Of a stretch of 47,361 nucleotides of DNA, positions 40,663 through 47,361 are shown piece after piece. This stretch comes from Lachnospiraceae bacterium. Its GTDB lineage: Bacteria > Bacillota > Clostridia > Lachnospirales > Lachnospiraceae. The notes under the pieces are model-generated. The model saw nothing but the letters and a program-made list of their open reading frames with translations. It ran no database searches and was not told the origin of the DNA. Made by a program: the position numbers and the translations under genes. How positions within the stretch are numbered: position 1 is the first letter of the stretch; every line of letters starts with the position of its first letter. The stretch is from positions 1-47,361 of the forward strand of contig JAFWDM010000130.1 of the NCBI GenBank assembly GCA_017513005.1, read 5' to 3'.

Positions 40663-42933
40663 ATGAAAAAGAGAAAACATTTCCTTCCAGCTATGGAAAA
40701 TATAAAAACAGCGATACATACATATGCTGCAAGCGCCGGAAAAACGTGCCTGCCAAAGGGTCTGCTGCCTCTTCTGCCTGTCCTGTTCCTGACTATGGCC
40801 TCCCTGCCTGTCTTCCCTCTCTTCTCTGTATCCGCACAGGCTCTGGCGCAAGAGGAGGGAATGGCCGCCCGGGCACAGGAAGAGAATGAGACTTCTGTAC
40901 ATACACAGGAAGAGGAGGCGGAGGACAGTGCCGGCCGCCTCTGGACCGAGGAGTATTACCGCGCCGTGGATACGACAGGCGGCCTCTCCGAGGCAGAAGT
41001 CGAAAGCCTTGACAACACCTGCCTGGAGTTTATGCAGGCCTGGAAGGCGGACCTGTCCCTCCTCGCCGTCAAATCTTCGGATCACGAAGGAGCCAGCCTG
41101 GCTGAGGTGGCCGAGGGGTACTACATGGACTGCGGCTTTGGCTACGGAAGCGGCCGCGACGGGTTCCAGATGGTCTGGGACACAGAGACCGGCGAAGTGC
41201 TCATAAAAGCATTCGGGCAGGCGCAGTCCCTGATCCCGGAGAGCTATCTGGAGTTTGTGGCCGGATCCGTGGGAAAATTCGAAGAGGAGTACGGCCATTT
41301 CGGTCCCATGTACGCCACTGCCCGCCACCTGTCCAATTACCTGCGGGGAAGCGGCGACAGTGATACCGCTGATCCTGCAGCCGCAGCAGCCGGGGAAGCC
41401 GGAGCAGCTGCAGGCGGGGGCGATGCAGAGGATCCTGCAGCCGCATCGGCAGCGGTGACCGGAACGGAAGGCAGCGAAACCAGACAGACGGATACAGAGG
41501 CCGGGACAGACCGCAGCTCCAAAGACCTGCAGCCCGGTGATCTCCAGACGATCAAATCCGTCGACGCCGGAACCGGAGAAACAGGCTCCTCTGCAGGGAG
41601 CGGCGAGGGCAGGATGCTGCCGGACGGACAGGTACCGGACGCAGACCTCCGCGTCGGCGAGGGCGCGGACATGCCCGCCTGGTATCCGAAAGATCCCGCC
41701 GGCTTTCCTTTCTATCATGATGAGAGCGCCCCCCGCGTCGTCGATGTGGCAGACCTCTTTTCCGACCGGGAAGAGGCACAGATGGAGGCGAGGCTCTCTG
41801 AGATCCGCAGCGAGCTGGGAAAGGATATAGTGATCTTCACGGATGTCTCGACCTACGGCCTCTCCCGCTCTGTCTATGCCGCCGATTTCTACGATTTCAA
41901 CGGATACGGCATCGGCGAAGACCGCGAGGGCGTCTGCCTCATGGTCTGTATGGATCCTCAGGACCGCGGCTGGTGGTGCTGCTGCACAGGTCCCGAAACC
42001 ATGGGTCTGTACACGGAGACGGTCGCAAACCAGATAGACGATCTGCTCTATGAATACATGCGTGCGGGCGAGTACGGTCCCGGTGTCAGCGACTGGATCG
42101 AGAACTTCCGGCGTATATATGTGACAGGATCCCCCTACAATGAAGCCTGGGCCCTCATCGAAGAGAATAGCTTCGAGCGTTTCCACGACGCGGACGCACC
42201 GCGCATCGTGGACGATGCAGGTCTCTTCACCGGCGAAGAGATAGGGCAGCTCTGCGCACAGGCCTCCTCGATCTCAGAAAAATACGGCTTCGATGTCGTG
42301 ATCCACACAGCCCTTAACGAAGGCCTCCTGGACCGCAGCACTTATGCGGACCGCTTCTATATCACACATGGATACGGTCTGGGAGAAAACTATGACGGCA
42401 TCCAACTCACGATCTTCAAGCGGCCGAACTACGAGGGCGGAGAAGTCGTATCCGCTTACGGCAGTCCGGTAAAGAAACTGACGCAGGTCAATCAGAGACG
42501 GCTGGAAAGCCGCTGCGATTCCCTGCTCCTCCCGGGACAGTATTATCAGGCCGCAGGCCAGTGGCTCTCCCAGACAGACCACATGCTCCGCACCGGCCGC
42601 GCCCCGCGCTCCTCTGCTTCCTGGGAATTTACCACGATCCTGGAGCTTCTGGCCGGCCTCGTCTTCGGCGGCATCTCTTTAGGCCGCGCGAAAGTGGGGA
42701 TGGCCACCCCGCAGATGAAGGTAAATGCAGACTCCTATGTCGAGCCCGGCAGTCTGAAGATCAAAAAGGTCCGGGACACCTTCCTCGACTCCAGGGTCAA
42801 CAGGATCTATTCGCCGCCGCCAAAAGAGGATCATTCCGACAGGGGTTCCTCCTCCGGCGGCTCTTCCTCCTATTCCGGATCCTATTCCGGATCCTCCGGA
42901 AGCACACATTCCGGATCCGGAAGGAACTTCTGA
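40663..42933 (+). CDS. Secreted membrane-anchored protein with three TPM-like domains
   Basis: A protein of about 756 residues (ATG at 40663 behind GGAGG; a GTG at 40660 is also possible). A signal-type hydrophobic stretch lies at residues 34-60. Then come a divergent TPM-like domain (about 97-229), an Ala/Gly/Glu-rich linker (230-350), a clear TPM domain (359-490: RVVDVADLFSDREEAQMEAR, GIGEDREGVCLMV) and a second one (514-645: RIVDDAGLFTGEEIGQL, GLGENYDGIQL). A hydrophobic segment near 659-676 and a Ser/Gly-rich tail end the protein. TPM domains (YgcG/Psb32) occur in envelope and photosystem-repair proteins. Three copies in one chain are unusual. It shares an operon with the zinc-ribbon gene. 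Confidence 0.82.
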   Translation: MKKRKHFLPAMENIKTAIHTYAASAGKTCLPKGLLPLLPVLFLTMASLPVFPLFSVSAQALAQEEGMAARAQEENETSVHTQEEEAEDSAGRLWTEEYYRAVDTTGGLSEAEVESLDNTCLEFMQAWKADLSLLAVKSSDHEGASLAEVAEGYYMDCGFGYGSGRDGFQMVWDTETGEVLIKAFGQAQSLIPESYLEFVAGSVGKFEEEYGHFGPMYATARHLSNYLRGSGDSDTADPAAAAAGEAGAAAGGGDAEDPAAASAAVTGTEGSETRQTDTEAGTDRSSKDLQPGDLQTIKSVDAGTGETGSSAGSGEGRMLPDGQVPDADLRVGEGADMPAWYPKDPAGFPFYHDESAPRVVDVADLFSDREEAQMEARLSEIRSELGKDIVIFTDVSTYGLSRSVYAADFYDFNGYGIGEDREGVCLMVCMDPQDRGWWCCCTGPETMGLYTETVANQIDDLLYEYMRAGEYGPGVSDWIENFRRIYVTGSPYNEAWALIEENSFERFHDADAPRIVDDAGLFTGEEIGQLCAQASSISEKYGFDVVIHTALNEGLLDRSTYADRFYITHGYGLGENYDGIQLTIFKRPNYEGGEVVSAYGSPVKKLTQVNQRRLESRCDSLLLPGQYYQAAGQWLSQTDHMLRTGRAPRSSASWEFTTILELLAGLVFGGISLGRAKVGMATPQMKVNADSYVEPGSLKIKKVRDTFLDSRVNRIYSPPPKEDHSDRGSSSGGSSSYSGSYSGSSGSTHSGSGRNF

Positions 42934-42939
42934 TGAAGG

Positions 42940-42983
42940 AAAAAACGCATTGCCCCCCTTCCCGGTGGGACAATGCGTTTTTT
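42940..42983 (+). terminator. Terminator of the zinc-ribbon/TPM operon
   Basis: AAAAAACGCATTG (42940-42952) pairs perfectly with CAATGCGTTTTTT (42971-42983), with an inner CCC/GGG pairing. It ends in a T-run. Confidence 0.9.
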
Positions 42984-43075
42984 ATTCACGAATAGTCCGG
43001 TCTGCGCCCTCTGCACAGATCAGGCATTGGGCGCCGTATACTGTATACTGGTGACCGGCTGTCTTTTCTTCTTCA

Positions 43076-45376
43076 TTACGCCCTGCTGCGGTTCCTGTTG
43101 AAATTGATCAGGGAACCTGCCTTGACGATCTCACGCTCGTTCTCAGTCATCTCCTGGATATAGAGGTCGATCTGCACGGCCTTCCCGTCTCTGATGACAT
43201 ACCCTTTGACGTCCGAGAGGTCTCCGTCAAGGGCCTTGCGGATCCCGGGGACATAAATGTAATCGCCGACTTCGAAGGCATCCGGCGCTCCCTTGAGATG
43301 GAAGGGGATCATACCCCAGTTCATGACATTGGAGCGGTACCGCTTGGTGGCATACTCCTGCGTGATATTGGCGAGGCCGCCGAGCACGCGCTGGCAGGAA
43401 GCCGCCTGCTCGCGGGCACTGCCGTCGCCGGGCTTGTTGGCATAGACCATGGAGCCGATCTCGATCTGCTGCAGGTCGACAGCTTCCGAACCGGGAATCG
43501 TGCGGATCACGCTGTAGACACCGGTCAGTGCAGGGTCCTTCTGCGCCGCATCGCCTCCGGCAGCGCGGCAGCGCTCGGTCTGGTCCACCTCTTTGGACCT
43601 GCTGACATATTCCGGATCGCGCCTGGACAGGGTGAACTCCGCGAGGCCCAGCGGATTGGACCGATAGGAGGAAGTCTCGCCCGAAGGGATCAGCTCGTCG
43701 GTCGTAGTCACTTCGTCCAGGATCTTCGAACAGACCTTGAGCAGGATATTGTCCGCCAGGGGTTCCATCTCCGGCCAGGGCTTGATATTGGGCCCGTCAA
43801 AGAGCTCTGTCTGCGGCTCCGCCTTTCCGAAGCCCTGATAGACACGGACCCTGTAGACGGTATCGTCATAGTGGTAATCCGGGACATTGCCCCAGCAGTC
43901 ATACTCCGCCGCGGAAGTCAGAACACCGCCGTTGGCCGCCGTCGCCGCGATGGACCTGGCGTCCATGAGGGCCGCCGCCGCCATCTGCCCGTCGCCCGGC
44001 TTGGAACCCTCGCGGTTGGGGAAGTTCCTGGTCGTATGACGGATGGACAGACCATTGTGCATGGGTGTATCGCCCGCGCCGAAGCAGGGACCGCAGAAAG
44101 CGGTCTTGACGATCGCGCCTGCCGCCATGAGATCGGCCACATATCCCTTTCTGGCCAGATCGAGGAAGACCGGCTGGGAGGAAGGATATACATCCAGGGA
44201 GAACTCCCCGTTGCCGCAGCTGCCGCCGCGGAGCATGTTTGCCGCTTCGACGATGTTGGTATAGCTGCCGCCCGCACAGCCGGCGATGATGCCCTGCTGG
44301 ACATGGAGCTTCCCGTCCCTGACTTTGTCGAGAAGGGTAAAGTTCGCCCGGCCCGAGGCGATCCTGGCCGCCTCTACCTCGACCTCATGCAGGATGTCCG
44401 TGAGGTTTGCGTTCAGTTCATCGATCTCATAGGCATTGCTGGGGTGGAAGGGCAGCGCAATCATGGGCCTGATCGTACTGAGGTCCACATAGACACAGCC
44501 GTCATACCAGGCGACATCCGCCGGATTCAGCTCTTTATACTCCTCCCCCCTTCCGTGTGCCGTGAGGTAGTCCTTCGTATCCGCATCCGTGCGCCAGATC
44601 GAGGACAGGCAGGTCGTCTCCGTCGTCATGACATCGACCACATTCCTGTAATCCGTGGTCATCGAAGAGACGCCGGGCCCGACGAACTCCATGACCTTGT
44701 TCTTGACATATCCGTTTTTAAAGACGGCGCTGATGATCGCCAGGGCGATATCCTGCGGGCCGACACAGGGTGCCGGACTCCCGTCAAGATAGATCGCAAC
44801 GACACCCGGATACGCGACATCGTAGGTATCCTTCAGAAGCTGCTTGCCCAGTTCCCCGCCGCCTTCGCCGATAGCCATCGTGCCAAGGGCCCCGTAGCGG
44901 GTATGGGAGTCGGAACCCAGGATCATTTTCCCGCAGCCGGCCATGGCTTCGCGCATATACTGGTGGATGACAGCGATGTGCGGGGGAACATAGATCCCGC
45001 CGTATTTTTTTGCAGCGGACAGGCCGAACATGTGGTCATCCTCGTTGATGGTGCCGCCGACCGCGCACAGGGAGTTGTGGCAGTTTGTCAGGACGTAGGG
45101 AAGCGGAAACTCCTCCATCCCCGAGGCACGGGCCGTCTGAATGATCCCGACGAAAGTGATGTCGTGGGATGCCATGGCATCAAAACGAATCTTCAGATGA
45201 TCCATATCCTCCGTGGTATTGTGGGCCTGCAGGATGGAATATGCCATCGTCCCCTTTTTTGCTTCTGCCGCATCCGCCTTATTACCGGTCAGCTGCTCTA
45301 CCCTGGCCGCCTCCGCTGCGGGCACGATCTCCCTGCCCTTCACCAGGAACACGCCGTCATCATACAGTTTTATCAT
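43076..45376 (-). CDS. Aconitase-family hydratase (YbhJ-like)
   Basis: Predicted [4Fe-4S] hydro-lyase of 766 residues. The start at 45376 ([19 protein letters not shown]) has AGGAGG 10 bases upstream. Cluster ligands can be placed in [12 protein letters not shown] and [36 protein letters not shown] is the conserved aconitase block near residue 160, and the C-terminal swivel domain contains [11 protein letters not shown]. The substrate is not certain; the family includes aconitases and uncharacterised putative hydratases. A CoA-transferase gene lies upstream in the same direction with one small gene between, so a role in organic-acid metabolism is likely. A weak TTGTGA-N17-TACACT promoter precedes it. 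Confidence 0.88.
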   Translation of the reverse strand: MIKLYDDGVFLVKGREIVPAAEAARVEQLTGNKADAAEAKKGTMAYSILQAHNTTEDMDHLKIRFDAMASHDITFVGIIQTARASGMEEFPLPYVLTNCHNSLCAVGGTINEDDHMFGLSAAKKYGGIYVPPHIAVIHQYMREAMAGCGKMILGSDSHTRYGALGTMAIGEGGGELGKQLLKDTYDVAYPGVVAIYLDGSPAPCVGPQDIALAIISAVFKNGYVKNKVMEFVGPGVSSMTTDYRNVVDVMTTETTCLSSIWRTDADTKDYLTAHGRGEEYKELNPADVAWYDGCVYVDLSTIRPMIALPFHPSNAYEIDELNANLTDILHEVEVEAARIASGRANFTLLDKVRDGKLHVQQGIIAGCAGGSYTNIVEAANMLRGGSCGNGEFSLDVYPSSQPVFLDLARKGYVADLMAAGAIVKTAFCGPCFGAGDTPMHNGLSIRHTTRNFPNREGSKPGDGQMAAAALMDARSIAATAANGGVLTSAAEYDCWGNVPDYHYDDTVYRVRVYQGFGKAEPQTELFDGPNIKPWPEMEPLADNILLKVCSKILDEVTTTDELIPSGETSSYRSNPLGLAEFTLSRRDPEYVSRSKEVDQTERCRAAGGDAAQKDPALTGVYSVIRTIPGSEAVDLQQIEIGSMVYANKPGDGSAREQAASCQRVLGGLANITQEYATKRYRSNVMNWGMIPFHLKGAPDAFEVGDYIYVPGIRKALDGDLSDVKGYVIRDGKAVQIDLYIQEMTENEREIVKAGSLINFNRNRSRA

Positions 45377-45477
45377 GAAAATCCAACCTCCTGTTTCTTT
45401 TTCCAAACTCCCAACCCCTGTCAGGAGCATATCGGAAAACAGTGTATCACAAACACGGGGGATTCACAACAAAAGAC

Positions 45478-45505
45478 AGCGCAGCGGAATTATCCGCTGC
45501 GCTGC
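45478..45505 (-). terminator. Terminator after the small membrane protein gene
   Basis: GCAGCGCAGCGGA and TCCGCTGCGCTGC form a near-perfect 13-bp stem with a two- to four-base loop; on the minus strand it is followed by TCTTTTGTTG. Confidence 0.75.
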
Positions 45506-45612
45506 CGGCTTTACTTCTCTCTTCATTCATCGTATCTGCCTGCTCCCGGACGTCACAGCCCGACAGACAGGACCTGCCTGCCATGCACATACCCATCGGG
45601 CAGCAGGCCGGC

Positions 45613-45969
45613 TCAATAGGGAGACAGATATTTTTTCTGCGCCCTGGCCAGGCCGATGGCATACACGATAAAGATGAGAACATAGGCGATATAGATATAC
45701 AGACCGATCTGCTCTTTCCCCAGGACATCTGCCAGGATATAATGCGCCGCACCCACCGTCATCGTGATGATGCCGATGACGATATTCGGCACGTACATGG
45801 AGGCAATGAATCCGGGAAGATCCTTCGCCTTCTGGGGGTCGTACTTTTTAGGCGCCATCATGCGGTTGATCCTGCCGTGCACCTTCATCATCGCCGTCGA
45901 AATCAGAAAATAGAATCCTACAAACATAATGATCGTGTCAGCGAGATTCATGGTAGGCAGAACAGGCAT
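45613..45969 (-). CDS. Small membrane protein, unknown function
   Basis: A 118-residue protein with three predicted transmembrane segments: residues 10-28 (DTIIMFVGFYFLISTAMM), 54-78 (SMYVPNIVIGIITMTVGAAHYIL) and 87-108. A basic cytoplasmic loop (KVHGRINRMMAPKKYDPQKAK) joins the first two. GGAGG lies seven bases before the ATG. No named family is recognised. It sits between the CoA-transferase and hydratase genes with its own terminator, so it may or may not belong to the same pathway. Confidence 0.75.
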   Translation of the reverse strand: MPVLPTMNLADTIIMFVGFYFLISTAMMKVHGRINRMMAPKKYDPQKAKDLPGFIASMYVPNIVIGIITMTVGAAHYILADVLGKEQIGLYIYIAYVLIFIVYAIGLARAQKKYLSPY

Positions 45970-46052
45970 TTGCAGACCTCCGTGGAAAAAACCGGTATCC
46001 CGGTGCTTCAGTTGCTGTATAAACTATCGATCACGGCCGGCAGGAGTTCATC

Positions 46053-46080
46053 ATTCATCCGCGGGCGACCCGCGGTGAAT
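46053..46080 (-). terminator. Stem-loop after the CoA-transferase gene
   Basis: ATTCATCCGCGGG pairs with CCCGCGGTGAAT around a three-base loop, a very stable stem with one mismatch. No T-run follows on the minus strand, so it may protect the RNA end rather than terminate. Confidence 0.5.
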
Positions 46081-46144
46081 CATAAATCCCTGCCAACCAC
46101 TATTCTATCCCGCAGGACAGAAAATGCAAGTAAAAGAATATATA

Positions 46145-47361
46145 TTACTTCAGGCCCATGGGCTCATCGCGGAAGATGCGCTCGTCCATAAGCTTCGGGC
46201 CGCCCTCAGGGATGATCGGAGCGAAGTCCATAAGGTCGAGGACCTGTTTCTGCAGGTCAATGCCGGGAGCGACTTCGAGGAGATGGATGCCGTCCTTTTC
46301 AAGCTTGAAGACCGCGCGCTCTGTGATGTACATAACGGGCTGGCCGACCTTGTTGGCATACTCGCCGGAGAAGGTGATCTGCTCAACGGTGTCGATGAAC
46401 TTCTTCTGCTTGCCTTCCTGGTCGATGATGAGCTTGCCGTCCTCGCAGTGCTCCTTCAGGCCGCCGGCCGTGAAGGTGCCGATGTAGAAGACCTTCTTCG
46501 CGTTCTGGGTGATGTTGATGAAACCGCCGCAGCCTGCAAGACGGGGACCGAACTTGGAAACGTTGATGTTGCCGTTCTTGTCGCACTCAGCCAGACCGAG
46601 GAAAGCGAGGTCGACGCCGCCGCCATCGTAGAAATCGAACTGATAAGGCTGATCCAGGACGCTCTCCACGTTGATGGAGCCGCCGAACTTGTTGCCGCCC
46701 TGCGGTACGCCGCCGACGGGGCCTGCCTCGACAGTCAGGGTCATGTAGTCGCCGATGCCCTCTTCGTTCGCAACTGCGGAGACGAACTCGGGAGCGCCGA
46801 TGCCGAGGTTGACGACCTTGTCCGCCTCGAGCTCCATGGCAGCACGGCGGCCCATGATCTTCTTGGCGCTGAGCTTGGGAGCGGGAATGGCACCGAGAGG
46901 AATACGGACAGCACCGGTCATGCTGGGATCCCAGCCGGGAGTGCCCTGGCACTGTGCCATGTCTTCTTCTGACTCGGCGATCACGATCGCATCGACATAG
47001 ATGCCGGGGATCTTGACGAGCTTGGGATCAAGGGTACCTGCCTGGACGACCTTCTCGACCTGGACGATGACCTTGCCGCCGCTGTTCTTGGCCGCCTGGG
47101 CGATCGCGGTGGACTCAGTGGGGGCAGCTTCGTGCTCGAAGGTTACATTGCCCAGTTCATCCGCAAAGGTGCCGCGGATGTAAGCCACATCGATCTTCTG
47201 TGCCTTGTAGAGAAGTCTCTCTTCGCCTGCGATGTTTACGAGCTCTACGATATCCTCCTTGGTGACATCATTGAGCTTGCCGCCCTGGAGACGGGGATCG
47301 CAGAAGGTGTTCATACCGACGTGCGTGATGGTGCCGAGCTTATGACCGGCGATATCACGGA
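46145..47361 (-). CDS. Acyl-CoA:acetate/propionate CoA-transferase, 5' end outside window
   Basis: Family I CoA-transferase moving CoA between short-chain acids such as acetate, propionate or lactate. At least 404 residues are visible, and the frame is open to the window edge (residues RDIAGHKLGTITHVGMNTF precede the first internal ATG at 47314), so the gene begins to the right of the window. The catalytic Glu is in NLGIGAPEFV (codon 46787-46789), matching the propionate CoA-transferase motif. The upstream GTFADELGNVTFEHEAAPTE block and EVAPGIDLQKQVLDLMDF near the end are typical of Pct/YdiF proteins. It is probably part of a fermentation pathway with the hydratase gene downstream. Confidence 0.92.
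   Translation of the reverse strand, partial: RDIAGHKLGTITHVGMNTFCDPRLQGGKLNDVTKEDIVELVNIAGEERLLYKAQKIDVAYIRGTFADELGNVTFEHEAAPTESTAIAQAAKNSGGKVIVQVEKVVQAGTLDPKLVKIPGIYVDAIVIAESEEDMAQCQGTPGWDPSMTGAVRIPLGAIPAPKLSAKKIMGRRAAMELEADKVVNLGIGAPEFVSAVANEEGIGDYMTLTVEAGPVGGVPQGGNKFGGSINVESVLDQPYQFDFYDGGGVDLAFLGLAECDKNGNINVSKFGPRLAGCGGFINITQNAKKVFYIGTFTAGGLKEHCEDGKLIIDQEGKQKKFIDTVEQITFSGEYANKVGQPVMYITERAVFKLEKDGIHLLEVAPGIDLQKQVLDLMDFAPIIPEGGPKLMDERIFRDEPMGLK

Noticed and set aside
43298..45619. Long plus-strand open frame opposite the hydratase gene
   Set aside because: The hydratase frame carries intact aconitase motifs. The antisense frame has no start signal and no recognisable domain.

Overview
The window looks like a chromosomal segment of a gut-type anaerobic Clostridium relative, most likely Lachnospiraceae. 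This is inferred from the high-50s GC content, the strong AGGAGG ribosome binding sites, a reverse rubrerythrin, BMP/NupOPQ-type nucleoside uptake, an Mbeg1-like (DUF2974) gene, a COG3044 ATPase and CoA-transferase fermentation genes. No tRNA, rRNA or CRISPR array lies inside the window.

Layout, left to right. Positions 1-576 hold two leftward promoter-like modules and a possible truncated gene. Positions 577-4080 are an Mbeg1-like alpha/beta hydrolase gene split by an IS200/IS605 element (tnpA, tnpB and a structured right end). Positions 4363-15602 carry mostly leftward housekeeping and sugar genes: reverse rubrerythrin, an M18 aminopeptidase, an esterase, a hypothetical protein, rhomboid, nitroreductase, a BIG2 surface protein, a cytosolic alpha-amylase, a membrane-anchored GH2 glycosidase and a GNAT acetyltransferase. 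Positions 15718-18253 hold an S33-type hydrolase and a RecB-like nuclease fused to an SF1 helicase. Positions 18521-24482 form a nucleoside uptake and salvage operon (udk, BMP lipoprotein, nupO, nupP, nupQ). A LOG protein, serA-apt, an orphan zincin, comEC, a GG-leader peptide gene, xpt, trpS, a COG3044 ATPase and a flavodoxin follow. Positions 36043-42933 form a divergent cell-envelope locus: a solute-binding/VWA lipoprotein, a membrane coiled-coil protein and a soluble coiled-coil protein face a double zinc-ribbon protein and a three-TPM protein. The right end holds an aconitase-family hydratase, a small membrane protein and a truncated CoA-transferase.

Functional themes. Purine and pyrimidine salvage recurs (udk, nup, apt, xpt). 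Starch and glycoside use is represented by the amylase and GH2 enzyme. The hydratase and CoA-transferase suggest short-chain acid fermentation. Several proteins carry low-complexity linkers or short tandem DNA repeats that look recently expanded.

The best candidates for undescribed biology are the nuclease-helicase fusion, the TPM/zinc-ribbon/VWA envelope locus, the GG-leader peptide gene, a palindromic element found in two copies behind operons, and an IS insertion that could reverse precisely and whose omega RNA guide would match its own disrupted host gene.
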